From: a virus | IMG/VR virus record: IMGVR_UViG_3300045919_000302 | Coordinates: 1-64,000 of that record | Strand: one strand, 5' to 3' | DNA: 64,000 nt | Part shown: piece after piece, positions 24,317 to 33,957 of the stretch | How the letters are laid out: the number at the start of each line of letters is the position of its first letter | Numbering within the stretch: the stretch's first letter is position 1 | Position numbers and translations under genes: made by a program | The notes under the pieces: model-generated | Seen by the model: the letters and a program-made list of their open reading frames with translations, nothing else | Told to the model about the DNA's origin: nothing | The model's database searches: none

Positions 24317-27300
24317 TTATTCCTGTTCCGGTTGGTCGTCGAGAATGGCGTCAACGGCCTTCTTCACTTCAGTTGCAAAATCCGACTCGTCGAGCGTAGC
24401 GACCAGCTGGTCGAACGTGTTGCCGGCCTGGTCGTAGGCGTAGTCCTCGACGAAGTCGTCACTCTTGAACGGAGAGACGTCGTCCAGCAACCAGAAGGCC
24501 CAGTTCCAGCTTGATCCGGCTTCCTGGATGCCGTCATAGATGTTCCGGTCATAGAGAGCGGCCGGCTCAAGGTCTCTCGACACTCCGCCGCTTTCGATAT
24601 GGATGTAAGCGGCCATCGCCTCGGATCCGGTGTAGGAATCTAATCCGCTGATGTCCGCTTCCACTGTAAAATGGTCAGACAGCTTTCCAGCCTTGGCTCC
24701 TTCCTGGTCGATCACTTCTTTCACGAAAGAAACGATTCCAGCCCTCGCGCTTTCCATGTTCTTGTCGGCGTACTCACGCGAAGCGAACAACTGGATGGTA
24801 TTACGCAGGTCTTTAATCACCTCTGGCTTGAGGCGGAACGCCTTCTGGACACCGAGTTCGGAATCAGCCTCTTCAGGGCTTACCATTTCGATATCACCCG
24901 AGTAGCCGTACTTCTTAAGGGCCGCTTCGAGTTTAGGGGTCAGCTCGTGCATATCTCCCAGATCATCTCCGGAGGACTCAGTGGTCTGCTTTAAAATCTT
25001 CTTGGCAGAATCGGTGTCGCCTGAGCGGACGAACTTACCGGAAAGGCTCTTGCCCATCGCGGCTTTCTTCTCCTTGGTCATGGACTTACCAGGGTGCGCC
25101 TGAGCAGGAGCCTGGACAGACTCCTCACTTGGGAGAAGGGCTTTCAGTTTATCCACGGAGAGCGGCTCGTCATTCATGTCCCAAAGCTTGCCGTTCCAAC
25201 TGACTTTCCCGACCTGCTTATCCCCAGACATGATCTTGCTGAGAAAATTACCGCCGCCCAAATTATACTTCTGAGCGTACTTCTTGACCTCGTCTCCCAG
25301 CTTGCCCACGTTGCTGGACGTGATCTGAACGCTTTCAGAATCGGATCCAGGAAGGGGCTTATTCGGGTCCTGACCGAAGTCCGGATTGCCAACGTTGGTC
25401 ATCACTAAAACAAGGCTTCCGGAATTCTCTCCGGATTCACTCATGCCCGAGCCCATGAGCTTGATGCCCTTCTCGAAGTCCTTGGCGGTCTCTTTGCTTC
25501 CGGAGTCCTTGAGATCCGGAATCAGAACCTCTTTGAGATAGTTGATGAACTCTTCCCTAGAGAAGTCGTCAGCAGACGAAGCGCCCTCAATGAACTTCAC
25601 GAGGGTCTCAAAGTCCTTCGCCGTCTCAAACCGCTCCATCTCTTCCAGATCCGGGATGAGCGTGCCCTTGAGGTAGCTGACGAAAGATGCCTTGCCGTCT
25701 TTCTTCTTGGCCTCATGCATATCGTCGTGATCTTCACGGCCGGCGATCTGGCACTTCGCGCAGAGCTTGTCACCCGGCTCGGCAACGAGGCGTCCGCATT
25801 GAGAACAGTGCTCGCCATCGCCATCAGCGTCGCGCCCATCCAGATTGTCCTGGGCGAAATCCCGGGGATCCCCGCCGGAATAGACGGTACTCTCAATGAT
25901 GATCATTCCCGACTCATCGCCCATGTCGGCGACGTAAGGGTTGATCTCTTTGAACTCCTTGGAGACGTTCGTCAGGATGTCGCCAACTTCCTCTTCGTAG
26001 TCGCCGTCCCAGAAACCAGCCCCGTGACCGTTCCGGGTCAGCCAGAAGTCGTGGCCCAGCTGTTCAAGGTCAGCAATGCCACCTTCGCCACGGCGACACT
26101 CCAGGTTTCCGATGTCGTAGCCGGCCTTCTCAAGCGCGGCCTGGGCCTTGTCGTAGAACTCATCACAGTCCTTCTCGGCCTGAGTCACGGAGTCAGCCGA
26201 GATATCGGCGATGGAATAGTTCCAGTCCATGGGCTCGCCGCCTTCGGGTGTGGACTCGTCGGTAGACGACCAGAGCGCCGTTTCCAGGTACTGGGAGACC
26301 ATAGGCGAGAGCTTCTTCTGAGCTTCGGTCATGTCCAGATCCCGCTTAACGCCGTCCGCGTTGTCGCTGACCACGCTCACGAGCTGGTCGAGGGTGCCCT
26401 TGAAAGGCTTGCCGCCTTCCTTCTCCCAGGCCGCGAGGATCCGCTCTGCGACCTTCTTCACATCCAGGGTGGTCTTCACCTTGTGGAGCATGGCGTAGAG
26501 ATTTTCTTTGCCGACTGCAAAACTGAACAGATCGTCTGCGTCTGCCGTGTCCTTCATTCTGGCGTCTTCGAGTTTGGGCTTAACCCCGGAACTGGACCCG
26601 GAGGCGAAGATGTGATCGCGGATGCTCGCGGCATCGCCCTCTTTCGCGCCGGGGAAGTCGGCGAGCATCTCGTGGAATGCGTCCTTCCAGTTCTCAAAAA
26701 TCCCGTCCGCGTTGACGGCCCAGTCCACAAAGGCTTCCTTGAAGCGTTCGACTTCGGTGTATTCCTTGAGTCCAGTAATGGAGGCGATCGTGCCGGAGGA
26801 GAGGCTACGAATCTCCTGCTCCAGCTTGCCGCTCATGTCTGACTCGCCCATTGCCTGCTCGACGGCCTTGTCCAGGCTTTCGACCATGATGGAAAGAATC
26901 TGGTGGGCTTCTTCTTCCTCGACCTTACCCTCGCGAATCTGCTGAGCCATGTAGAGCGCGTCGTCCTTGACCTTGCGGTAGTCGGCGTACTCGGGCTCCT
27001 TCTGTTCTGCGACGGGCTTCTTGACGCCGAGGATCTCGGCGAAGTCCTCGTCGAGCGCGAGACTGGAAGACGAGAAATCGGGAAGCTCGGGGAGATCTTT
27101 GAACCCGCATTCGCTGACGGGCTTCTCGACCGGCACCTTCTTGCTTTCGGTGGTAACCTTTTTCTCACCCAGAATGGTGATCAAACTGTCCACCAGCTTG
27201 GCCGCGTTCTCAAAGCCCCGAATCAGATTCATCTTCTCGCCCATCTTACCCTCCGTCAGATTCGCCAGGTACCCAATCGAGGAAAGATGAATCCTTCTCC

Positions 27301-27544
27301 GACTGCCCGGCTTGATGTGCATCCGCTTGCGGATCTTCGCACGCCTCTTGGCCATTCGTTTGTACCGCGAGGTCTTCCTGCGGCGTTTCGCCATTCTCTT
27401 GAGTCTTGCCTTACGCTTACGATAGTACCGCTTCCGCTTCATGCGGACACGAGCCGGTGTACGCTTAGACCGCGTAACGCGAACTTCGTACAACCAACTC
27501 TCAATCAGCAGATTCAGAATAGATGGCTCGACCACTTTTTGCAC
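24317..27544 (-). CDS. Giant internal head protein with basic arm and repeated small domains
   Basis: A 1075-aa protein starting with GTG at 27544 (AAAAGG just upstream). Residues ~22-80 are a strongly basic arm (RMKRKRYYRKRKARLKRMAK), suited to DNA binding. The rest is acidic. A pair of tandem repeats lies near residues 621 and 668 (LKGTLIPDLEEMERFETAKD and LKEVLIPDLKDSGSKETAKD). Near residue 495, GHDFWLTRNGHGAGFWDGD matches a domain common in mobile-element anti-restriction regions. A zinc ribbon lies near residue 585 (CSQCG...CAKC). Likely packed with the DNA and possibly ejected. Confidence 0.62.
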   Translation of the reverse strand: MQKVVEPSILNLLIESWLYEVRVTRSKRTPARVRMKRKRYYRKRKARLKRMAKRRRKTSRYKRMAKRRAKIRKRMHIKPGSRRRIHLSSIGYLANLTEGKMGEKMNLIRGFENAAKLVDSLITILGEKKVTTESKKVPVEKPVSECGFKDLPELPDFSSSSLALDEDFAEILGVKKPVAEQKEPEYADYRKVKDDALYMAQQIREGKVEEEEAHQILSIMVESLDKAVEQAMGESDMSGKLEQEIRSLSSGTIASITGLKEYTEVERFKEAFVDWAVNADGIFENWKDAFHEMLADFPGAKEGDAASIRDHIFASGSSSGVKPKLEDARMKDTADADDLFSFAVGKENLYAMLHKVKTTLDVKKVAERILAAWEKEGGKPFKGTLDQLVSVVSDNADGVKRDLDMTEAQKKLSPMVSQYLETALWSSTDESTPEGGEPMDWNYSIADISADSVTQAEKDCDEFYDKAQAALEKAGYDIGNLECRRGEGGIADLEQLGHDFWLTRNGHGAGFWDGDYEEEVGDILTNVSKEFKEINPYVADMGDESGMIIIESTVYSGGDPRDFAQDNLDGRDADGDGEHCSQCGRLVAEPGDKLCAKCQIAGREDHDDMHEAKKKDGKASFVSYLKGTLIPDLEEMERFETAKDFETLVKFIEGASSADDFSREEFINYLKEVLIPDLKDSGSKETAKDFEKGIKLMGSGMSESGENSGSLVLVMTNVGNPDFGQDPNKPLPGSDSESVQITSSNVGKLGDEVKKYAQKYNLGGGNFLSKIMSGDKQVGKVSWNGKLWDMNDEPLSVDKLKALLPSEESVQAPAQAHPGKSMTKEKKAAMGKSLSGKFVRSGDTDSAKKILKQTTESSGDDLGDMHELTPKLEAALKKYGYSGDIEMVSPEEADSELGVQKAFRLKPEVIKDLRNTIQLFASREYADKNMESARAGIVSFVKEVIDQEGAKAGKLSDHFTVEADISGLDSYTGSEAMAAYIHIESGGVSRDLEPAALYDRNIYDGIQEAGSSWNWAFWLLDDVSPFKSDDFVEDYAYDQAGNTFDQLVATLDESDFATEVKKAVDAILDDQPEQE

Positions 27545-27575
27545 CGACCTTTTCCAAAGAATATACTAGGAAAGT

Positions 27576-27603
27576 TACGGGTGCCAGGCTTTAGGCGGGC
27601 GTA
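27576..27603. repeat. 28-bp palindromic repeat, copy 4
   Basis: Half sites TACGGGTGCCAG and AGGCGGGCGTA with a few mismatches. It lies between the portal stop (27607) and the GTG start of the 1075-aa gene. Confidence 0.75.
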
Positions 27604-27606
27604 CAT

Positions 27607-29388
27607 TTACTTTCGGTTGGTCGAGCGGTCTACCGAGTGCTGAAGTTCTTCCATCATGCGCTTGAGCTGCTCCCACTTTTTGCCAGACGTTTTGTCCTGC
27701 GCTTGGATCCGATCAGTGCGTTCAATCAGCGAGTCGGTGTTGCGCTTGATCTGACTGAGGATTGGGAGGCTCGTGTCTTTCGAAGCCGTGACGGGTTCTT
27801 CTTCTCCGCCGGACATCGGTTCACTGGCCTCAGGCTCACTCGGAGAACTCGGAGTGCCACGCTTGGCAAGGGCCTTCTCCAGATCCCCAGTGCCGCCAGA
27901 CGGAACTTCGGACTCATCCGAGTCACCCTTGAGATTCATTTCTCGGATCTGATCATCCGACCAGCCCAAGACATGCGTCTTGATCCAGTAGTCCGGGGCC
28001 CACGGTTTGTACTTGTCGGCCAGATCCAGCTCGGCTGCGCGGATCTCCAGCTGCGCCAGCTCGAAGATCGCCGACGGGACCGTCATCTCGACGTCAAACT
28101 CAACGGCGTCCGGGTTGACCCCCTTGGCCGCGAGATGCACCTTGCAGATGTGCTTGATGCCGTTTCGGAACTCACGCTGAACGCGAATGACCGTACGAGC
28201 GAAACGAGAGTCCTCGGCCGAGAGGTTAGTCTTGGCGGTGGACTCTTCGTAAGTGAGGAAGGGCTTCGGAACTTTGAGCGCCGCGAACAGTTTGTTCTCA
28301 AAGAACTTGATGTCTTCGATGTGATCGTAAATCGGCCCCTGGAGGGATTCAACCCGAGTGGACTCTTTGCCGTCGCGCATTGGCAAGAAGAAGTCTTCAT
28401 CAGCGGATAGGACGTCGAACTTCCTGTCCATTTTCCCGCTGTTCGGATTCACAAATTTCTGCTTCTTGAACGACTGCTTGACCCTCTGCAAGTAGCTCAT
28501 GGACTCATTGGGCGGGATCCCAGAAACGTCCACGTAGAATGCGTAGCGCGAGGGGGCTCGGCTCAAGCGATGCATGATGATCGAGTCTTCCAGGAGAAGG
28601 AGACGCTTGAAGACCCAGCGAGCCGGCTCACCGATCCCGTGGCCGTAGGGGCTGAGGGGGTTCTTTCCCATCAGCCTCATGTGAACCACTTCCCAGCTTT
28701 CGAAGATCGCGCAGTCTTTTACGGGTTGAGCGGGCTTTCTCCGACCAGTGGCTCGAAACTCCAGTTCCCCCAGGAACTGCTCAGAGGAAACCCTGAATGA
28801 TCCCCTTGGGTCATAAATGAATCCGAGCGTGTCGATTTCATGGTCCTCGCGACCATCTTCGAGTTTGCGGCCGATCTCCTTGGGGATCTCGATGCGCCTC
28901 ACGGTCGGGGGCGCGAGCATGTTCACAGCTACCACGCCGGCTTTAGCCTTCGCCACGATCTCTGCGTACAGGTTTCCGTACTTACAGAGCATGCGGACCC
29001 AGCTCCAGACCCTTTGTTCGATGTCGAGGCGTTTGTGCAAAAGATCATCCAGCTCTGCGCGGACGTCTTCATCTTCGGCTTTGATCCAGACGCTCTTTCC
29101 TGTTTGCGCATCTACCTGGGATGCGTCATCCGCATAAATATCGATTGCCGAAGAAATCAGCGGACTGTCGTCCTGATCTTCGTAATCCATGAAGCTGGCG
29201 ACGAGATCGGCGTCGATCCGTAAGTGGTCCGTAAGCCCAGGGATCGATCCGCTGTTGATTCCGAAGCTCTGATTTGATTGCGTACCGAGGCCCTGATATC
29301 CCGCGACCGGAACATAAGGAGGTCGGTGGTACTCGGTGTCCCGAAAGAATTGCCGGATAAATTTGATCGAATCAGAACCTACGCCCAT
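27607..29388 (-). CDS. Portal protein (T4 gp20-like)
   Basis: A 593-aa protein with GAGGG before the ATG. Family signs include DDSPLISSAIDIYADDA near residue 72, the SRAPSRYAFYVDVSGIPP segment and DFFLPMRDGKESTRVESL, typical of gp20-type portals, followed by NLSAEDSRFARTVIRVQRE. The C-terminal ~100 residues are a Ser/Gly/Pro-rich tail. The dodecameric portal is the DNA entry channel and nucleates capsid assembly. The ATG is in frame with the terminase TAG stop four codons upstream. Confidence 0.9.
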   Translation of the reverse strand: MGVGSDSIKFIRQFFRDTEYHRPPYVPVAGYQGLGTQSNQSFGINSGSIPGLTDHLRIDADLVASFMDYEDQDDSPLISSAIDIYADDASQVDAQTGKSVWIKAEDEDVRAELDDLLHKRLDIEQRVWSWVRMLCKYGNLYAEIVAKAKAGVVAVNMLAPPTVRRIEIPKEIGRKLEDGREDHEIDTLGFIYDPRGSFRVSSEQFLGELEFRATGRRKPAQPVKDCAIFESWEVVHMRLMGKNPLSPYGHGIGEPARWVFKRLLLLEDSIIMHRLSRAPSRYAFYVDVSGIPPNESMSYLQRVKQSFKKQKFVNPNSGKMDRKFDVLSADEDFFLPMRDGKESTRVESLQGPIYDHIEDIKFFENKLFAALKVPKPFLTYEESTAKTNLSAEDSRFARTVIRVQREFRNGIKHICKVHLAAKGVNPDAVEFDVEMTVPSAIFELAQLEIRAAELDLADKYKPWAPDYWIKTHVLGWSDDQIREMNLKGDSDESEVPSGGTGDLEKALAKRGTPSSPSEPEASEPMSGGEEEPVTASKDTSLPILSQIKRNTDSLIERTDRIQAQDKTSGKKWEQLKRMMEELQHSVDRSTNRK

Positions 29389-29397
29389 ATCAACCCT

Positions 29398-32300
29398 CTA
29401 GCCCATCAGGAACGGCGGTGTGAAGTTGCTTTTCCAATCATGCCCTTGATTGGCCTCTTGTTCCAGGGCCTTCTCGGCATTGGCCCGCCACTCTTGTTTC
29501 ATTTCTTCAGAATTACTTTCTATCACGATGGTCGCAGCATCGTCGAGAACCCAAGTGTCTTCATCGGAATTCTGAAACATCTCACGCGAACTGATCGGCA
29601 CATCCAGAATGCCAGAGGCCGCCTCCGTAAGAGTCGTCGTAATCGCGGCCAGAGCATCTGCGATATCTTTGCTGCCGCGTTGCGTTGCCGGCGGGTGGTC
29701 TACTTTTCCCGTCTTCCAGTCCTTCTGGAGTTCGCGAAGCTCCTTGATGAGCGGCGGATAATTGTAGATCTGGATCCGGTTCTCGTAGAGCGCAGTCTTC
29801 ATGACTTCGTAAGGGCCGCCGGCAGGCTCCACCGAAACCACTCGGGTCTGGTAGCCTTGGCCCTTCACGGTCTGGAGAAGATTCGCAGACTGGAATTGAT
29901 CGGCGCTGACCTGCTTGATGAAGAAGCCGTGCTGAGTCAGCTCGTAAATAATCCGGCGGATCTCGGAATACGAGATCTCACCCCCTCGCGGAGCGCGTAC
30001 CTGGAGTACGAAGTCCACATGGATGATCGGGGCCATCTCCTGCTCAGCCTTGCCGAACCTCTGAATGGGCGCGTATCCGGCGACACACCCGACGGCGATA
30101 CCCGTACAGTCCTGGGTTTTTGATAAGTCGAGGTGCAGGTGCCTGGGGGCTTTCGGATGCGCCAGGGGCTCCCAGGAGCCGTCTGGGTGAAGTTTAGCGA
30201 GCTTCTGCCAGTCGAAGCGTCCTGGGATGTCCTGATCCCAGGTCTCCTGGCTGAATGGATGGGTGCGGTTCTTGTCTATGGCCTCGTAGATCTTCTCGCG
30301 TCGGGCGATGAACGGGGTGATGGCCACTGTAGATCTGCCGGCGTGGTCCCGGATCGCGGCGTCAATATCTTCGACGAACGCACCGTGGAACTCGACCGGC
30401 ACCTCGACTACTTCCATGCCTTCCGGGTCCGCCTCACCGGCAGTCATGATCCGGGACATCTTGGTCTCATTCCCGATGGCCACACGGAATTTCTTCCCGG
30501 AGAAACGTTCCTTTGGGACAGCCTCCCAGACCGCCCGCTCCCTGACGAACACAAGGGGATCGCCAACGTACTTCCGGATGAGCTTCTCCGTGAACGCATT
30601 GGGCGTGGTCTTCGAAGAGGCCACCAAGATAACGCCAGGGAGTCTGCCTCGATTCATGAATCGAGACTCCATTCGGCGCTTGATGGCTTCGAAGATCACC
30701 TCGATGTTTTCCTTTACTTCGCTCCGGCCGACTTGCTGGTCACGCTTGTGAAAGAAATTGCCTTCGTCAACGGCTGCACCAATCGCATTCGTACCGACCA
30801 CTTGTCCTGCGGTCGAGGCTCCGGGCGGGAACGTGAACCGGTTTGGAAAGATGATGCCGGCAGCGGCTGTGTTTCTAATCGGGGCGAAGTGCTTCCGGAA
30901 GAACTCGGACTCATCAACGATCGCCCGGATCTTCGATACGAGATTGCGCTCGGCCACGTCTTCTGTGACAGAGACGCAAGGGACTGATATGTAGTCGGTG
31001 CTAGAGATCTGGTAGGTCTCGTGCGGATCTCGCATGCAGTAAACGTCATACGCCATGCGAACACATCCAATGACTGACCCGGTGGAGTTGTGAGTCACCA
31101 GGAAGTTATCCGTCAGGTACAGCCCATTTGGATTGCTGACGGTAATGCAGCGCATCGGCACAACCTCGCCGAGACGTACGTTGCGAACCGTGTTGTAAAG
31201 TTGCGTCGTCTCGCCAAGCGCGTTGACCTTCTTTCGAGCCAGCCTGAATAAATTCTTATTATTTCTGCTGCGGATATAGACAGTGAACGAATCAGAACAC
31301 TCGTAGGTCTTGCTGCCGTCGCCGCTAGTGCGGTCGCGCCCAGCCCTCTTACTAAGGGAAGCATAACAACCCAAAGATCTCGCCAGCCATTGAACATCTC
31401 TTGCAAGTCGCTCGTTCGTGCTAAAGAATTTCACGCTTCCGCATTCTTTGTCTGCGCTGCCGTCGCTATCTAGGAGGCCCTGGAGTATCGCTAGTCTGGC
31501 AACCTTTGGAGCAAACTTATAACACTCTGGAACGAACTTAGATCCAGCATCGGCATTGAAGAGCCCAATCGTGCGCAACTGGAGCCTTAGCTTGTGGACT
31601 GAATCACCCTTGAAGCTGATATCGAAACAGTCCTTGCCGTACTTAGAGAAGTCGGTCACATAGTTGCTGCCAACGCGGTCAGCGATCTCACGATAGAAAT
31701 GAATATCTGCACCGTTGACGGTGATCTTAACCCTTCGATCATTCATCGTTCCATTTCCAAGCATATAGCCGAGCAGGTATGGGTCGATTGTCCTGCCGCC
31801 GATGTCCGTTAGATCTACAGCTTCGGTGATGGGTATTTTGAACAGCTTTTTGCTGCCCAGTTTTTTTGAAAATTCCCTGAGCGTGTGATCATAGACTTGC
31901 CTGGATGTCTTAATGCAATTTGAATTATTCCATGAAAGACATGGGTCGCTCTTATCTCTGCGCCAACCCCCATACCAAAGATGATCGCCGCAAGAGGAGA
32001 CCTCTTCTCCATCGCCCAGCTCGAAGATGTACTCCTGCTCCTGCGTGATCGCGTGTAATTCGCGAATGATGGCAATCGTTCCATCGGGATTGCAGATCTG
32101 GTCTCCCACCTTGAGATCGACGATCTGCCTGAAACCTGTTGGGGTCAGTACGTGGTCTTTGACGCGCTGCTTCTTGCCCCCGCCAAGTGAACCTCCCCAG
32201 ATCGCGGTGTTGTACCCGCCCTCAAAGATCTCGATCAGGTCTTTCTTGATCTCCGGAAAGAGAGTCTTGGTGATCGATCCTAAATAGAAAGGGTTCTCCA

Positions 32301-32517
32301 AGAACTCCTTCATCGATACCGGAGGAACCCGGTAGAGATCGCGCGAGGCGTACTCGATGATCGGGCTTGCCCCGTCACGCATGAAATCCTCCAGGACAGA
32401 GAGCGCTGCTTCGCGCTCGGGTCCTGAAAGTCCTTCCATCTCTCGCTGAAAGATCTCAGCGTACTCGGCGTCAGTCCGAATGGACTGAAACCTTCCGCCT
32501 TGATTTAGGATGCTCAC
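29398..32517 (-). CDS. Terminase large subunit interrupted by an intein
   Basis: 1039 aa as a precursor; about 677 aa after removal of the intein (residues 116-477). The Walker A loop GGSLGGGK|STGS is split exactly by the intein. Walker B is IGAAVDEGNF, and LVASSK is the coupling motif. The C-terminal nuclease half includes HLHLDLSKTQDCTGIAVG. The protein cuts and translocates DNA into the prohead through the portal encoded next. The start is GTG with no clear ribosome-binding site. The gene ends in TAG. Confidence 0.92.
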   Translation of the reverse strand: MSILNQGGRFQSIRTDAEYAEIFQREMEGLSGPEREAALSVLEDFMRDGASPIIEYASRDLYRVPPVSMKEFLENPFYLGSITKTLFPEIKKDLIEIFEGGYNTAIWGGSLGGGKKQRVKDHVLTPTGFRQIVDLKVGDQICNPDGTIAIIRELHAITQEQEYIFELGDGEEVSSCGDHLWYGGWRRDKSDPCLSWNNSNCIKTSRQVYDHTLREFSKKLGSKKLFKIPITEAVDLTDIGGRTIDPYLLGYMLGNGTMNDRRVKITVNGADIHFYREIADRVGSNYVTDFSKYGKDCFDISFKGDSVHKLRLQLRTIGLFNADAGSKFVPECYKFAPKVARLAILQGLLDSDGSADKECGSVKFFSTNERLARDVQWLARSLGCYASLSKRAGRDRTSGDGSKTYECSDSFTVYIRSRNNKNLFRLARKKVNALGETTQLYNTVRNVRLGEVVPMRCITVSNPNGLYLTDNFLVTHNSTGSVIGCVRMAYDVYCMRDPHETYQISSTDYISVPCVSVTEDVAERNLVSKIRAIVDESEFFRKHFAPIRNTAAAGIIFPNRFTFPPGASTAGQVVGTNAIGAAVDEGNFFHKRDQQVGRSEVKENIEVIFEAIKRRMESRFMNRGRLPGVILVASSKTTPNAFTEKLIRKYVGDPLVFVRERAVWEAVPKERFSGKKFRVAIGNETKMSRIMTAGEADPEGMEVVEVPVEFHGAFVEDIDAAIRDHAGRSTVAITPFIARREKIYEAIDKNRTHPFSQETWDQDIPGRFDWQKLAKLHPDGSWEPLAHPKAPRHLHLDLSKTQDCTGIAVGCVAGYAPIQRFGKAEQEMAPIIHVDFVLQVRAPRGGEISYSEIRRIIYELTQHGFFIKQVSADQFQSANLLQTVKGQGYQTRVVSVEPAGGPYEVMKTALYENRIQIYNYPPLIKELRELQKDWKTGKVDHPPATQRGSKDIADALAAITTTLTEAASGILDVPISSREMFQNSDEDTWVLDDAATIVIESNSEEMKQEWRANAEKALEQEANQGHDWKSNFTPPFLMG
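31087..32172 (-). mobile_element. Class 3-type intein in the terminase Walker A motif
   Basis: 362 residues (116-477 of the precursor). It lacks an N-terminal Cys or Ser (first residue Lys), but has the residues of class 3 inteins: Trp in the DHLW segment after the block B His, Cys in MRCITV (block F), and Thr in VTHN (block G) before a Ser. A LAGLIDADG homing endonuclease is present (LLGYMLGNGT and LLQGLLDSDGS). The DNA ends are set by the restored GxxxxGKST motif. Confidence 0.85.
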
Positions 32518-32538
32518 AACAACATCAACGAGCGGGGA

Positions 32539-32838
32539 TTAAACCTGATCCAGATCGCCGTTCATCTCAGCGCCCATTTCTGGCTCGGGAAGCTCTTCGG
32601 CTTCCGCGCCTTCGTCGCCGTCCTTCTCTTCCGCTTCAGGGTTGAGAGCTTCCTTGACTTCGGCGAGTTTTGCGTCGAGAGCAGCTTCGCCCTCGCCTTC
32701 TTCGCCTTCGTGCCGGCCTTCTACTGCCATGACGAGGTCACCGAGAAGCTTCTCGTGGTCGATCTTTTTCTTCTTCTTGCCTTCAGAAACTTCTTCCGGA
32801 AGACCAAAACCATTCACCGATTCACTGATCTGTTTCAT
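32539..32838 (-). CDS. Tagged acidic protein
   Basis: A 99-aa protein with AAGGAG before the ATG. It starts MKQISESVNGFGLPEEVSE, matching the common tag, followed by a Lys run and then an almost wholly acidic body (EEGEGEAALDAKLAEVKE). Such small acidic tagged proteins resemble T4 internal proteins or core components. It is the first gene before terminase in the transcript. Confidence 0.7.
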   Translation of the reverse strand: MKQISESVNGFGLPEEVSEGKKKKKIDHEKLLGDLVMAVEGRHEGEEGEGEAALDAKLAEVKEALNPEAEEKDGDEGAEAEELPEPEMGAEMNGDLDQV

Positions 32839-32847
32839 ACTGTCTCC

Positions 32848-33957
32848 TTACGTGGTTAACTCGGGCGCAACCTCTGCGACCATGTCACTTCCCAAGATCT
32901 GAATAACCTTTTTTACGATCCCTTCATCATTGGTGTGCAGATTGACATGATCAGCTTCACCAGATGGTCCCACCTGGATAAACGCTTCCGGTTCAAGCTT
33001 TAAAACGGCGTCTCGCATCGCCTGCGTTATCTCACTATCTGGATTGAGGAAAATGGTATGCATCGGCTCGTCATCTACACGCTTCATCTTCAGTGCGTGG
33101 ATGTGCTCGGATGGGACGTCAGGAAGACTGAACGGGATGTCTCCAGTCTTTTTGTTCCCACGGCGGAAGCGATTCTCGTTCTCCCCATGTTCAGCATCGG
33201 TCGCGTCCCAGTAGGTGTAACTGTCGTCGTGACCATGTTGAAGCGCGATCTTGTAGAACGGGGAACTCGGCGAAAGACGCTTCGAAATGTAGAAGTAGAA
33301 GTCGTTGCTCTTCGAGTAATCCTCAAAGTAATCTTGCTCCGGCTCGGTGATGCACCACTTCGTCCCAGAGCCGTAGAGCATTGCGGCCTCTTTGGTAGTG
33401 ATGTGGTAAACCTTCCAGTACTTGTCCTCGGCGACGAGTTTGGCCCCCGATGCCTTCTTCTCTTTCTTCTCCTGGCTCTTCGACTTGCTGGCCTTCGTCT
33501 CATCGACGAAAGCCTTGAACTCGGCCCAGGTCTTCCACTTGTCGATGTCCTTCTTGGTGGCATCCTGGATCTTCGGCTTCAAAAGCTTGAAGTCGGTGAT
33601 GTAGTCGGTGATCTCGTCATCAGGAGCCCCTTGATCCTTGAAGCGCTTGATAGAGGTTTTGAAGTCCTCTTCGAGACTTTCATTCTTGGGCCATTGATGT
33701 GTTTTCTCGTATGCCCCAAAGATCGTGTTGCATCTGGTCTGAGCACGCTCTTCGGATTCAAGCGGGCCATCGCGATAAACCTGGCGCTCATCGTCGAATA
33801 TCTGGGCAATCCAGCCATTGGAATACAGACCGACCATGGCCGTGATGTAGTCCGTGAAATTCCGGTACGACCCACGGATGCACGAATCCCTCGCCTTCCA
33901 CCCATCGTCAGACTCGAATACCGGCAGGCCGAACCTATCTACGCCCTCGGTGAACAT
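32848..33957 (-). CDS. Tagged protein with phage 'GSGTKWCI' domain
   Basis: 369 aa, starting MFTEGVDRFGLPVFESDD, a good tag match with a likely cut after FE. The middle has WKVYHITTKEAAMLYGSGTKW followed by CITEPEQDYFEDYSK, a pattern seen in uncharacterised proteins of large T4-like phages. The flanking parts are charged helices. The fold is unknown; the tag suggests packaging in the head. It begins with a TAATG overlap at the end of the next tagged gene upstream. Confidence 0.65.
   Translation of the reverse strand: MFTEGVDRFGLPVFESDDGWKARDSCIRGSYRNFTDYITAMVGLYSNGWIAQIFDDERQVYRDGPLESEERAQTRCNTIFGAYEKTHQWPKNESLEEDFKTSIKRFKDQGAPDDEITDYITDFKLLKPKIQDATKKDIDKWKTWAEFKAFVDETKASKSKSQEKKEKKASGAKLVAEDKYWKVYHITTKEAAMLYGSGTKWCITEPEQDYFEDYSKSNDFYFYISKRLSPSSPFYKIALQHGHDDSYTYWDATDAEHGENENRFRRGNKKTGDIPFSLPDVPSEHIHALKMKRVDDEPMHTIFLNPDSEITQAMRDAVLKLEPEAFIQVGPSGEADHVNLHTNDEGIVKKVIQILGSDMVAEVAPELTT

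Noticed and set aside
21321-26842. Several long plus-strand frames opposite the two giant head-module genes
   Set aside because: They mirror well-supported minus-strand genes, lack ribosome-binding sites and have no recognisable domains.
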